From Acanthosepion lycidas (Eukaryota > Mollusca > Cephalopoda > Sepiida > Sepiidae): a DNA stretch of 64,000 nt. A model generated the notes under the pieces. That model did not search any database and was not told the DNA's origin. It was given only the letters and a program-made list of their open reading frames with translations. The DNA lies in contig OZ010595.1 of the NCBI GenBank assembly GCA_963932145.1, positions 95,605,328 through 95,669,327 of the forward strand, read 5' to 3'. Each line of letters begins with the position of its first letter. Positions within the stretch are counted from its first letter, which is position 1. The position numbers and the translations under genes are program-made. Positions 44,333 through 56,406 of the stretch are shown in pieces.

Positions 44333-44452
44333 ACCCATAACTTGAGATAGAAGAGATGCATCCATTCTTTTCCCAAAGATATTTTCGCGTAAATGAATAT
44401 AATGAACCCGCCAGGAATTGGTACTCTGATCTCCGATTAACAATTCCGGGAA
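44333..44452 (-). mobile_element. SINE-1 copy
   Basis: Its complement reads CAATTCCTGGCGGGTTCATT, ATTCATTTACGCGAAAATAT and AAGTTATGGGTT, in the order seen at 39700-39825. Confidence 0.75.
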
Positions 44453-44564
44453 AAAAAAGAGGGAAGTTTAGTTACGGCGGTAGGAAAATGAATGAAGCCT
44501 AGATGCCAGATCAGGACCAGCAACATTGCAGACTCATCTTTCGCCCGGCTCACCATCCTCCCCG

Positions 44565-44725
44565 GTCTTTTGAACAGGTGCAGATGTTTATCCAATTTTT
44601 TTCCCGTTTAGGATAATGTTCCCTCTTCTTGCTAAAATATTTCCATCTCTTTCACTTTCAGTGACCCCTTGCATCTTAATGGCGTTATTGCCTTGCGTAT
44701 GGTCAATTTATTAAACAAAAGTTTA
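44565..44725 (+). repeat. Dispersed repeat F, copy 2
   Basis: GGTCTTTTGAACAGGTGCAG, CTCTTTCACTTTCAGTGACC and TTAATGGCGTTATTGCCTTG match 45640-45790 in order. Confidence 0.7.
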
Positions 44726-44789
44726 TCTCTTTACTGGGTTATTTTAGCTGACACGTCCGTTGAAATTTATATGGTATATAATGCAGAAA

Positions 44790-45000
44790 GGACATTTGTT
44801 ACTCACGGGATATACAGAAGGCAAGAATGACAGAGGAAACAGCGCACAGCCTGCCTAACGAGCTTGGATTGATAAGTGGCCGAAAAGAGGTTTGAAGAGA
44901 TAGTAAAAAAAAAATAAAATATCCTAAAAGCTAAAAAGGCCATCAAGATTTGCAGAGCTATGACTGCCCACATTCTGTAGGAACACAGCACATAGAATAA
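44790..45000 (+). mobile_element. RTE-type LINE tail fragment
   Basis: ATACAGAAGGCAAGAATGAC and TGCCTAACGAGCTTGG, then AAAAGGCCATCAAGATTTGC and GAGCTATGACTGCCCACATT, parallel the tail units at 25655-26230. Confidence 0.7.
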
Positions 45001-45150
45001 CATTTCGCAATGTTCCGCTTAAAAACTGTAAAAAAATAAAACATCGAAGAAGTCAACAGATCGCCTAGTAATCGCTGCGAAATATCAGTGGAATTTGTAT
45101 TCATATATCAGAGGGTTTCACAATTGTAATTGTTCTTTCAAAAATAATAA

Positions 45151-45580
45151 ACCCCAGTCTTTTGAACAGGAGTAGAGGTTTATCACTTGTTTTCTGTTTA
45201 GGATTGGGTTTCCAGTTTCTACTGCAACTCTATACTTCTAATGTCTCCTCCCCTGTCTTTTAAATAGCAATAGATATCTATCCTTTGTTTCCTGTTTAGG
45301 ATTGGGTTTCCGGTTTCTTCTAAAGTCTACTGCAACTCTATACTTCTAATGTCTCCTCCCCTGTCTTTTAAATAGCAATAGATATCTATCCTTTGTTTCC
45401 TGTTTAGGATTGGGTTTCCGGTTTCTTCTAAAGTCTACTGCAACTCTATACTTCTAATGTCTCCTCCCCTGTCTTTTAAATAGCAATAGATATCTATCAT
45501 TTGTTTCCTGTTTAGGATTGGGTTTCCGGTTTCTTCTAAAGCCTACTTCAACTTTATATTCTAACATCTACGTCTAAACT
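45151..45580 (+). repeat. 108 bp tandem repeat, about four units
   Basis: Unit landmarks: TGTCTTTTAAATAGCAATAG, TTTGTTTCCTGTTTAGGATT, GGGTTTCCGGTTTCTTCTAA and CAACTCTATACTTCTAATGT. The ATGTCTCCTC marker is at 45241, 45349 and 45457, spacing exactly 108. Inner units are almost identical; the outer ones are diverged. The unit is related to repeat F that flanks it on both sides. Confidence 0.95.
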
Positions 45581-45639
45581 GAAATTTTATTTAATATATT
45601 TTTCTAAATAGCAGTAGATAGTATCACCAGTCGTCCCGT

Positions 45640-45790
45640 TCTAATATCTCTCCTATCTTTTGAACTTGAGTAGATGTTCATCCCTTGTTTCCAGTTAAGG
45701 ACTGGGTTTCTTTTCATTATCTTTCACTCCCAGTATCACCATGCATCTTAGTGGCATTATCGCCTTACTTAGAGTAAATTGATTAAAAAA
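45640..45790 (+). repeat. Dispersed repeat F, copy 3
   Basis: ATCTTTTGAACTTGAGTAG, CATTATCTTTCACTCCCAGT and TTAGTGGCATTATCGCCTTA, matching F copies 1 and 2. It continues the tandem array at 45151-45580. Confidence 0.75.
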
Positions 45791-46899
45791 GAAACTGATG
45801 CCCTAGCTTTTTCAAAAATAACATTTACAATGCTAAAATATTCGACTGGTTTTTAATAAATGTCCATTCCAAAAATTTAAACTGTCTTTTAGGCAATTGA
45901 TTTTCAATAGCTGGGATAGAAAAGATAGATCCCTACAATTCCAAATGCTATTCTGTTCGTAACATGTGTATAAATACTCAATTCTTTATATCATTTCTAT
46001 TCGACGAATGAAATAATTGTGAATATCCCAATTTTGTAGCTGACCGTAATCTCATGTTAATGAAAGTTTAATTTCTCATGATTATAGTCATGGCTGTACC
46101 TGAGATTTAAATCTGATGCCATACAATCTTCCAATTCTTGGTTGCATTTCTATGCTTACATAATTTTAATACACACTAAATAGATGTAATTGCATACAGA
46201 TATTTATTCCTTAAAGATGTAACGGCATACATATCTGAGCGTGTATACACATATCTGCCCAGCTCTGTTAATTATATTGTATGTTTGATTTACTGTGTGA
46301 ATTTTTCTTGGCAAAAACACTCCATAGGTTTTTCTTTTTCTACGATATAACGAGGCTGCAACATCAGTTATTGTGATGCCGTTCCTGGCTATTAAGGCTC
46401 TCTGATAATGAAGGGACTATTTCAAAGAAAAGATTAAAGCAAAAGGAAATTAAAAAAAAATTGGGACCAATTTAGCCATCAGCCAGCGGTCATTTTTGCA
46501 TTCCAACTTTCGCTTTTTGCTGACAACTATGAACAGAGCAGATCTTAAAAGCGAGGTAATAATGAGCGGCTAAAAGCGCAACGGAAGTTGAAGTCACGTG
46601 CTTCTTTCAAGTAATAGAAATGAACGCTCAGCAAAGCAGTAAAGCGAAAGAAAAAAAAAAAAATGGACAGGAGTTTTGAGAGAAAATCGGCGTCCGGAGA
46701 AAGTGTGCTAGAAGATGCAATTGTAAGACGAGGAAGAGACGGAAAAGGGAGATTGAAGCGATGGCGAAGGAACAGATTAAAATTTAGCAGATTAAATTTT
46801 AAATAATTCCAAGGGGAAGGGAGCTGAAGATTAAAGTAATGGTTTAAAGAAACAAGGGGAGAGAGAACGATAAACACGAAAGAGAGAGCGTGAGGAGAA
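45791..46899. other. No recognised feature
   Basis: AT-rich DNA of about 1.1 kb. Confidence 0.4.
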
Positions 46900-47490
46900 A
46901 GGGTAAGCCGATAATGGAGAAAATAAGGAAAAAAAGGGGAGGGTTAAAAAGGAATGAAAGAAGAAGTGGATTGAGGAAGGGAGCGGCGAAAATAGGCAAG
47001 GCATGAAACATTTTGAAGGGGAACAGTAAAGAGGTAGGCGTAAAGGGGAGGAGAAAATAGATGGAATACTGAGAAGGAGGAAAAGAATGAAAAGATGAAA
47101 ACAGGAAACGAGGGGAAACGGAAGTTAAGGAGGAAAAAAGGAAGAAAGTGCACCTGCAGCAGCAGAAGAAGAAATAAGAAAATGTAAAAAAAAAAAGAAG
47201 AAGAGGAGAGACGGAGGATTAATAGGAGTAAGAAGGAAAGAAGAACGAGGTGGAGAACGAAATAAAGAAGAAGCAGGAAAAGGGGAAGAAGAGGAAGAAA
47301 AAGAAAAAAGAAGAATAAGAAAAAAGAAGAAAAAGAGGAAAAAGAAGAGGAAGAAAGAGAAGAAGACGAAAAAAGAACAAGAAGAAGAGGAAGAAAGAGA
47401 AGAAGACGAAAAAAGAACAAGAAGAAGAGGAAGAAGAAAAGAGGGAATAAGAAAGAAGTAGAAGAAGAAGAAGAAAAAGAAAGAAGGTAA
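46900..47490 (+). repeat. Purine-rich GAA/GGA tract
   Basis: Degenerate GAAGAAGAGGAA repeats. One ~44 base segment (AAGAAGAGGAAGAAAGAGAA start) is directly duplicated at about 47343 and 47387. The long L/F/S minus frames are artefacts. Confidence 0.9.
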
Positions 47491-49420
47491 ATAATTGAAA
47501 AACAAAGCGTACGTATTTACAAAAGGGAGAGAGCCGATAAAAGACAGGTGTAAAAATATGTGAGGGAAAGGCTATGAGATGTATTTTAAAGGAAAATAAT
47601 TTAAGAATAAAACAAATAGTGAGCAATATCATTGCTTAATGAAATGAATCCAATTATTCCCCACACCCCACCCTCCTAAAAAAGAGAAAATAATTTGTGA
47701 GAAAGAATAGAAAAGAACTCAAAAAGAAATCCATGATGTCCGTAAAGTTGTCTGCAATCTAAGTTGAATAGAGAAAAAAAAAACTTTGTTTTACTCGAAA
47801 CAACCACTTTTTATGAGAACTGGACGTCATTCAATAAACCTGCTCACATTATTTCTTGATTCTTATATTTGTGGGAAAACTGTGATCTTTCATCCTCAAA
47901 TAAATTAAAATTTCTTTATGAGCAAAGCAAAAACAAAGAAAAAGTAATAATCCAGCATAATAATATAGGATTAAATATCACTGTTATCATATTTGTATAT
48001 TGTGAGTTTTGCCGTGTAACGAAGATTCTTAAGCAGTGTTTTTATTTTCGCGCAACAATATAATCGAACTGCCGGGATTATACGAAGCTAGAATTTCGCT
48101 AAAAACTGTCTTATTACTCCGATATGAACTTTTTTCATAAGTGATTCTATCATTTAAAATCCTGTTTTACAAAACAAAAATTTATAAATAGAGCGAAAGA
48201 ACTCTCCTAGAAATTGAACAAAAACATCTAACAGTGTGGATAAGTTAAAAATTAAGCAGAAGGAAAATACATAGAATACTGGAAAATAAAACAGGAAAAC
48301 TCTGAATGTGTTTCAATTTGCAAAAGTTAAGCATCCAAGTATTATAAGTGGAACACAATAAATAAACACATCTAAAGAACAATACATTACTGATGATGAA
48401 GAATACACTACCTACAAATAATATATACTAAATGATTACATATACTGAACAATACAGTAATAAATTTTAAAATAAGATGTATATCTACAATTCTCAGCCT
48501 TATCCAATCAGGAGACTCATATAGACCTCATCCAAATTATTCAAAAAGGTCTAAACTAGACCCTGTATACGATTTTATCAGCTGATTGAGCAAAAATGGT
48601 AGATGAATGCTTTAAATTTCATAGACGACAGCCTTCCATTTGATGCTATATAATGGCTCTTAAAAATCTTAAAGATTTTTACCAAATAACAAAAATGTTC
48701 ATAATTTGGGAAATTTAAACATTAATTAGCGTATGAATCTAGAATGTATTTTATTTTACTGATAGTACACTCAATACGAAGCCAGAGAGACACTCAAGTT
48801 AGAGTGGGTTACTGAGTGAGGGAGGGGGAAGTAAGAGGGTATTATGTAGAAGAGTATGATAAATATCGGTTGAAAGACGAATATTGTAGATTGTCAGGGA
48901 AGCATTCACCTGGGAGTAACACTTCTGGTGAACAAACTGTCTGAGTAGAACATGTGTTTTATGAAATGAAAACGAAGGGAATGTGGATGGTTTGCTACTG
49001 TGGGCACGGCAGGGCTGATCATAGTTCTGGTGGTTCGGTCTGGTGGCGCTATAGAATCTACATCGTCTGATCATCTGCTATAATAATAGCGATATAGGAG
49101 TGAAAGTCTGGCAACAGGTCCTCTCTCTGGGATGATGGGTTTGTAGAGTGGAGAAGAATTCATAATGATATAATCAAAATGTTGCTATGGAAACTAACGT
49201 AACCAAAAATAAACTCACGTCAGAGCTAGAAACAGCGATAAAAAGGAAACGGAAAGGTTAAATTTCTTTTTAAAGCTGTCTTAAGAAAATGATTTTATAA
49301 CTTTCAACCGAGAGTAACGCTGATTGGTCAATGAATGCTAAAGGTTTCTTTATAAGGAAATGGCAACTTTCACCATTGCAATTACAAATGTCTATACTTG
49401 GAACAATTGCGTTCAAAATA
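47491..49420. other. Long stretch without recognised gene
   Basis: About 1.9 kb. The frame 48799-49074 (minus) has no recognised domain. A short echo of repeat G lies near 49150. Confidence 0.4.
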
Positions 49421-49980
49421 TACAGGGTGTCCATAAAGTCACTTTACAATTTGAAAAAAATAAAAAATAAACAGCTATATTACAAAGACAATTGATGCGG
49501 CACTCCAACTCGATGACCTTCAACCAAAAATCAATTTCCAGCAAAATGGTGAACCACTGCATTGGAGGCTGCATGTTCATGGGTTCCTAAGTCAAACGTT
49601 TCCAGACGGGTGTATTAGAAGGCATGGCCCAATTCCCTGGTTATCTCGTTCACCGATATCATCCTCGTGGATTGCTTTCCACAGGGTTATGTTAACGATA
49701 TCGTGTAACGAACAAAGATACGGGACATCACTGATCTAAAGCAAAAGATCATTGATACCATTGCCACTATTGATGAGGCTATGCAACAGCGAACATCGCA
49801 AGAAATAAGTAACGTTTGATGTGCTTCCTGTAACTAATGCTGTCCATATAGAGGTGTAATAAATTAGTTAAAAAAAGTTCAATATCTATTCCTCATTTTG
49901 TAATATTTTTCATATAATTGTCAGTTCATTTGCTTCTGTAATATTTTTAAATTGTAAAGTGACTTTATGGACAGCCTGTA
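49421..49980 (+). mobile_element. Internally deleted TIR element, copy 2
   Basis: 560 bp with near-perfect 30 bp terminal inverted repeats: TACAGGGTGTCCATAAAGTC followed by ACTTTACAAT, and the complement at 49951-49980 with one change. TA dinucleotides are at both ends. Inside, the plus strand reads ITKTIDAALQLDDLQ, NFQQNGEPLHW and IRRHGPIPW, the C-terminal half of the same transposase as at 43607-43867. In QQN the catalytic D is replaced. The left TIR runs straight into this half-gene, as in copy 1. Confidence 0.9.
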
Positions 49981-50199
49981 CTTAGTTGAAGCCCAGAAAT
50001 TGTTAAAATATTTAGATTTCAGCATTAAATAGGTCAAAGAGGTTCATAAACTGCTATACAAATTCAATCAATCTATACTTAGACATTAACAAAGATATGC
50101 ATTTTCGATGAATACAATCGTAACGATGGCAAAATACCATCACGTAATAAATCATTCTGTACATTTTCGCAACTGTTGCAAAAAAATGTAGAATAACTA

Positions 50200-50390
50200 A
50201 ACTTGTTCAAGGTAGCCATATATATTGATTGGGAACTGTTATTGTGATCATGCTGGTCATGGAAGGAGCAAAATGACGTAATGTAAGGATTTGCCTAGAT
50301 CCATATCAATTTAACAGTGAGTTTGATCCTCACTGGTTGCTTCATGAGTTTGGTCTTACGCCACATCTAATCTATGCTTAGTACATCAAA
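50200..50390 (+). mobile_element. SINE-2 copy
   Basis: GTTCAAGGTAGCCATATATA and TGATCATGCTGGTCATGGAA match the minus strand of 43470-43600. AGTGAGTTTGATCCTCA is a B-box-like segment, and the end reads GGTCTTACGCCACATCTAAT. Confidence 0.65.
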
Positions 50391-50399
50391 AGCATCACA

Positions 50400-50520
50400 T
50401 GATGTAATAGTTAACAAGTTTGTCTCGCTAGAACATTTACAACTGTGTAGTGTGTTCGATGCCGCATCTAGGCTACGCGTAGAAAATTACCATGCTGGTC
50501 ATAGTAGTCGAACCCCTTAC
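50400..50520 (+). mobile_element. SINE-2 copy, second in tandem
   Basis: TGTAATAGTTAACAAGTTTG has A-box character, then CTCGCTAGA, then GTGTTCGATGCCGCATCTAG with a B box. It directly follows the copy at 50200, echoing the dimer at 38367. Confidence 0.6.
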
Positions 50521-51425
50521 CGAACATGGTGAGCAATGCGGGCATCAAGTCAACCAGCATTAAAAATTCTCGAAAAGCCATCACATTCGGGAAAACGAGA
50601 AAAAGTGAATGTTTTAATCGCTCTTGGTTTTATTCAAAGTATTTCACTGCAAACTGTAAACGTGTTGCGGCCTTTTAACGCATAGGATACCAGATCATTC
50701 TTCTACGGTCTGGCCTCATAACATAAGTAAATGCTCTATGAAAAGTTTTTCTCCCTATGTCGAAGTTGCACACGTAGATCCCTGGAATCTTTTGCACCAA
50801 GTGTGTTGCATCCTAATTGCAACCACAAATCTGAACACTCGGCAGGAATATATTTGAGCAGATCTGTACTGTGGATGTAGTTTGTTCTGCCAATTCTTCT
50901 CCTACGATACATCAATCTTAAGGATCTTAACGACCGACTTGTCATGTGCAATAAGCGCAGCGGTTCCCCGAAATTAGAATCCACCATCACGTAAACCTAC
51001 AAACCGACAAGTTAAGAATGTGTCTAATTTATTAAAGTATCACGTATGCCGGTCTGTGAATTAACACCTGTTTACACAAGACCCTTTCACCAAACTGAAC
51101 TTTATCAAAATATGCCTCACTGCCACAACGATGATATTATTACTGACCAATCGACTAGATTCGAATTCGGACCTCATATTCGCGAGGCTATCGTTCTAAA
51201 CACCTACCGTCGTGTGCCCCCCCGCCATATTTATATTATCACATTAAACATTTTTTACAGTAAATACGCATATTCGAGTAGACGCTGCGTTTATTTGGAA
51301 CAGTATATTTCTTTCGTCTACCGACCTAAATCTTATTAAAGAAAAAAGATTCCTCGGACAGGATTTAGCCATTAAAAATGACGTTTAAAGTTATAAAAAT
51401 TTGTCGGTTTCCATTACATTTTTTA

Positions 51426-51427
<2 letters not shown>
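50521..51427. other. No recognised feature
   Basis: Open frames at 50736-50990 (minus, 84 codons) and 51046-51339 (plus, 97 codons) are not low-complexity, but carry no motif I can name and no start or splice evidence. Confidence 0.35.
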
Positions 51428-51467
<40 letters not shown>

Positions 51468-51509
51468 TATATATATATGTATATACATATATATATATAT
51501 ATGTATATT

Positions 51510-51540
<31 letters not shown>

Positions 51541-51662
51541 GTACACATATGTATATATATATATATATACGTAAGTATGTATTGAGAAAATACTATAAAA
51601 GATTTAAAAAATATTTTATCAATACTGTTTTTGATATATAAATTTATATATCGTTATGTCAT

Positions 51663-51719
<57 letters not shown>

Positions 51720-51720
51720 G
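51428..51720. repeat. TA-rich microsatellite cluster
   Basis: (TA)n blocks at 51430-51570 with TATG variants, and 51666-51719. Confidence 0.95.
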
Positions 51721-51880
51721 TATATATTTTGTATATTTAGGCAGCAATGTTTCATTAATACATGTTTCATTAAAATATTAAATAATATAGAAAAGTTTTG
51801 TCTATTCATTTTAAGTTCCTTTTATATTGTCTGATAAGCTTAATAACATTATCGTTGAAAGACGAAAGGAAAACACCATA
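51721..51880 (-). repeat. Dispersed repeat J, copy 1
   Basis: TTAAATAATATAGAAAAGTTTT, then TATATTGTCTGATAAGCTTA and ATAACATTATCGTTGAAAGA. The complement matches 52300-52410 and 54820-54930. The (TA)n block lies at the same end as in the other copies. Confidence 0.8.
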
Positions 51881-52189
51881 TGTGTAAATGTTTAAATACA
51901 ATCTATACTTAAAAATGAAAACAATAAACACAAATGAAAAATTATTGAATCTTTATACATAAAACAGTTGAAACCTAACTTGAACAAAATAAACAATGAA
52001 ATCTCCACAAATATCCTGAAATGCCTATAATTGATAACAGAAGCCATTGGTATAGGCCAACGGCTTCCCATACTTCTGGTTTTTATCCCGCGTGGTCATG
52101 TGTGACGTCAAAAGCTGCGACGCGATTTTCGCTTTAGCATGTCGTATATACAAGTTTGTCGTTACTTGAAAATTTTCATGCAGCAAAGA

Positions 52190-52408
52190 CGGACTATCAT
52201 TGTTGTTTCGTCCGTGTGCTGTGTGATTTATTGAAATTGTCATCTTTGATAATGGATTGTATAAGCCGAATGTTTAGATTGGATTTAAACACGTATCAAT
52301 ATGGCATTTTCCCTTAATTTTCAACGATAATGTGATTAAGCTTATCAGGCAGTATGAAAGGATCTTACTTAAAATAAATCGACAAAACTTGCCTATATTA
52401 TTTAATGA

Positions 52409-52410
<2 letters not shown>
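52190..52410 (+). repeat. Dispersed repeat J, copy 2
   Basis: GTCATCTTTGATAATGGATT, TTTAAACACGTATCAATATGG, GATTAAGCTTATCAGGCAGT, AATTTAATGAAACA-type end, then (TA)n. Closely matched by 54715-54935. Upstream DNA from about 52045 is unassigned. Confidence 0.85.
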
Positions 52411-52473
<63 letters not shown>

Positions 52474-52801
52474 ACACACATATATATATATTCAACCATA
52501 TATATATATATATATACATACACACACACAAACATACATATATATATATATACAAACATACATATATATATACAAACATACATATATATATATACAAACA
52601 TACATATATATATATATACAAACATACATATATATATATATATACAAACATACATATATATATACAAACATACATATATATATACAAACATACATATGTA
52701 TATACAAACATACATATGTATATATATATACAAACATACATACATATATGTATATATATATATATATATATATACAAACATGCATACATACATATATACA
52801 A

Positions 52802-52838
<37 letters not shown>

Positions 52839-52853
52839 AACATGCTTACATAC

Positions 52854-52911
<58 letters not shown>

Positions 52912-52960
52912 GTATGTATGTATGTATGTTTGTATATATATATATATATATATATATAAG
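52411..52960. repeat. TA array with ACAAACATAC interruptions
   Basis: (TA)n from 52411 to 52468, then about 20-26 bp units consisting of ATACAAACATACATA plus a variable (TA)n, repeated roughly ten or more times. The array closes with (TATG)n near 52912-52930 and (TA)n. Very long YIYI-type frames on both strands are artefacts. Confidence 0.95.
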
Positions 52961-53060
52961 CACCATGTTTGCATTGAGACATGTGTCATTGAATAATTTA
53001 GACAAGTTTTATCTACTTATTTTCAATGGGATCGTTTCATATTCACGGACACGCATTTTG
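52961..53060 (-). repeat. Dispersed repeat J, copy 3 (diverged)
   Basis: GTCATTGAATAATTTAGACA and AGTTTTATCTACTTATTTTC are the complement of the end of copies 2 and 4. This places J in inverted orientation on the two sides of the TA array. Confidence 0.65.
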
Positions 53061-54092
53061 CTGTCATTATTAGGTCGGAAAATTATCTTGTTGATACATA
53101 CCATTTATTTATTCCGAGTACTTTCCACTCTGCGAAGTTAGGTAGTTAGAGGTGTGTTTCGCACGATATCTATATACCCGGTGAAAAGACATGAGGAACT
53201 CGATCTTTGGGGTAGAATCCAAACATCGAAAATATTATCTACCATTTTCGCTTGACTTTAGACTCAACGATTCTAATAATAAATCAACTTCTAAACTAAT
53301 AAACTTCTTGTGGAGTAAAAGCTATGTATATACTTTAACCAATGACAATATCAGATTAATTCAGGTGACAATGATATTATTTGTATTTATCAATTAAAAG
53401 AACAAATTGCGTTCATAGTTGTATTGCAAAATGATGAAATTATCAAGAGTAACCGAAAGTAAAAAAAAGCAGAAATAATGATTACGAAAAAAATTATGTT
53501 TTCTATCGTAACTTAAATAAGTAGTAATGTACCCAAAACAGGCACACACATACACACACGCACACATACACACATATACACACAGATAATACAAGCATAT
53601 AAATTGAGGTGTTTAGGTAAACATTATTTGTTTGATCAGTTTTGGTTAAAGAATTATTTCGTGATTTTCGAACGCCGTGGCCTTCCTGGCGGTCGATGTC
53701 AAGACGGATTCTAACGCATTTTTATGTGTCAGTTTGTGTTGTCATACAGGTTGGATAATTACCGAAGACAGCCAAAGCTGCATAGAAAAAAAAATGGTAA
53801 TTTGTGTTCGAATTCTCACAAGAAGTCGGAAAAATGCTCCAATTCTTCCCCTCCCCACCTAAAATCTTCACCATACAAATTCGTTGGCCTTAAATCAAAC
53901 CTGCTAAACACACACTCACAGACACAAGCATACACGAAAACACAAATATACATAAAGATTGTTTAAACATTGCTAAATTCAAAGGTGAATATACTCAGCG
54001 TAATAGATATGACTTTTATATGTGAAAACGATCTGTATTACCTAGCATATATTTTGTATGTAAATCTGTCTACCTATCTATTATGTCTGTGC

Positions 54093-54093
<1 letters not shown>
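53061..54093. other. No recognised feature
   Basis: AT-rich with short (CACA)n runs near 53545 and 53910. No gene supported. Confidence 0.4.
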
Positions 54094-54141
<48 letters not shown>

Positions 54142-54172
54142 TAGATTGATAGATACCTATAAATATAGGTTT

Positions 54173-54218
<46 letters not shown>
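54094..54218. repeat. TA microsatellites
   Basis: Two (TA)n blocks (54094-54139, 54176-54218) separated by a GATAGATTGATAGATA island. Confidence 0.95.
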
Positions 54219-54221
<3 letters not shown>

Positions 54222-54223
54222 AA

Positions 54224-54341
54224 AAACAAACATTATGTCTGCTTATTTTTATCATAATCTTTTCCTATTCATGAATATTGTAGCGGAAAATATTCGGGAA
54301 TATCAAAGGATTTTGATAAAAATAAGCAGACAATATTTGTA
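54224..54341. other. Foldback (inverted repeat) element
   Basis: The arms TCTGCTTATTTTTATC (54238-54253) and GATAAAAATAAGCAGA (54315-54330) are exact complements. Pairing extends outward to about 54224 and 54341 and inward to about 54280 with mismatches, leaving a short AT-rich loop. It resembles a small palindromic MITE, but no target duplication was identified. Confidence 0.8.
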
Positions 54342-54522
54342 ATTTATTCAATCAGACATGCCTAAAAGAGAATTTACAGTCTAAAACACACCCACACACA
54401 TAAATAAATGAATATACTGTTTAATAAATAATTAAAAAAAACGGGCCTCAAATATGAATATCCATTTAAAAAAATAACGTTTTAAACAAATAAATTACAA
54501 ATCTGGCGGATGTAATCCATTA

Positions 54523-54571
<49 letters not shown>
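54523..54571. repeat. TA microsatellite
   Basis: Uninterrupted (TA)n. Confidence 0.95.
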
Positions 54572-54573
<2 letters not shown>

Positions 54574-54714
54574 CTTTAAAAATAAGGAGGTCAGTTGAAT
54601 CCGGTACGTTGGTTTCAACCTAACGCTAACGTCAGGCGATTTTTATTAAATAATCTCTTAACGCTTAATTTAAAAAAAAATAACAACAAAAAATGCAATA
54701 AAAACAGACTTATT

Positions 54715-54931
54715 GTTTCGTCCGTCTATTGATTGATATATTGAAAAGTAATTGTCATCTTTGATAAAATGCTTTTGTAAGCCGAAAGCCTAGATAGGAT
54801 TTAAACATGTATCAATATGGTGATTTCCTTTCGTCTTTCAATGATAATGTTATTAAGCTTATCGGACAATATGAAAGGAACATACTTAAAATAAATAGAT
54901 AAAACTTGTCTATATTATTTAATGAAACACG

Positions 54932-54935
<4 letters not shown>
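54715..54935 (+). repeat. Dispersed repeat J, copy 4
   Basis: CAATATGGTGATTTCCTTTC, TTATTAAGCTTATCGGACAA and CTTGTCTATATTATTTAATG, ending ACACGTAT and then (TA)n at 54934-54983. The 65-codon minus frame is an artefact. Confidence 0.85.
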
Positions 54936-54986
<51 letters not shown>

Positions 54987-55174
54987 GGACATATTTTTAA
55001 GGCATACAATACTTTGTGGATTAAATATCAGTGATAGCGCGTATGAAAATATAAACGTATTTACTAAGTTGGCCCTTAATCTAAACTTTCTGCTTAAATG
55101 AAATTAACCCAAACATGCGAACTTTAGAAAGGCTCATGATCAGACATATTAGAAATTAATTGTCTGTTACATTT

Positions 55175-55241
<67 letters not shown>
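54936..55241. repeat. TA microsatellites around a short spacer
   Basis: (TA)n at 54936-54983 and 55180-55241 with about 195 bp of AT-rich DNA between. Confidence 0.93.
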
Positions 55242-55245
<4 letters not shown>

Positions 55246-55779
55246 CCTTTATTGATACCTTTTATCGGGTATAGTTGAGTTACTGCCAAAATGCCAATTA
55301 TTTCAAAATGCTCTTCAGATTTATAGTTGTAAAGGCTTGTGCAGAACCCAAACTCATTTTTGGAATATTCTAATACAGGGAACAAACACACAATGTGCCA
55401 CATGGCCCACAAATGCAGCAGGCTGAAAGTTTGGAGTACCCACTGAGTATAACAAGAAATTTCTATACCTCTTTTTCGTAGATTATCTAAACACATTTAA
55501 CGAGATTCAACGCAAGTCCGATTTTAACTACTCGGAAAACATTCTTTAAATGGGAAATATATTACAAAAATCCACATCGATTACTGTGAGCAAAACGCTT
55601 GCATTCGGACAGAAATCGTTTGGACAAACTAACAAAAATATAGACACAAGAAACACGTTTTCTCCCTTGATTTATTTAATCTATACGTCCTAACAATCTG
55701 ATGGGTTGTAAAAGACCGACCATGATATATTATTTGCAGAAATAAGCTTGGGAGCGAAAGTGACGCTGTTGAACTTGCG
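55242..55779. other. Unassigned, possible SINE-2 trace
   Basis: GGCTGAAAGTTTGGAGTACC near 55421 resembles the SINE-2 dimer (GCTGAAAGCTTGGAGCACGC at 38401), but the rest is too diverged. The 107-codon minus frame is partly a TA artefact. Confidence 0.3.
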
Positions 55780-55818
55780 TTGATATCTATCTATCTATCT
55801 ATATCTCAGGCTGTTCAC

Positions 55819-55860
<42 letters not shown>

Positions 55861-56371
55861 ATCTCAGGCTGTTCACATCTATCTATCTATCTATCTATCT
55901 ATCTATATCTCAGGCTGTTCATATCTATCTATCTATCTATCTATCTATATCTCAGGCTGTTCATATCTATCTATCTATCTATCTATATCTCAGGCTGTTC
56001 ATATCTATCTATATCTCAGGCTGTTCATATCTATCTATCTATCTATCTATCTAAGGGTGTTCATATCTATCTATCTATCTATCTAAGGGTGTTCATATCT
56101 ATCTATCTATCAAAGGGTGTTCATATCTATCTATCTATCTATCTCAGGCTGTTCATATCTATCTATCTATCTATCTCAGGCTGTTCATATCTATCTATCT
56201 ATCTATCTATCTATCTCAGGCTGTTCATATCTATCTATCTATCTATCTATCTCAGGCTGTTCATATCTATCTATCTATCTATCTATCTCAGGCTGTTCAT
56301 ATCTATCTATCTATCTATCTATCTCAGGCTGTTCATATCTATCTATCTATCTATCTATCTCAGGCTGTTCA

Positions 56372-56406
<35 letters not shown>

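Noticed and set aside
46944..47632. Leucine/serine/phenylalanine-rich minus-strand proteins
   Set aside because: Complement of a degenerate GAA/GGA tract.
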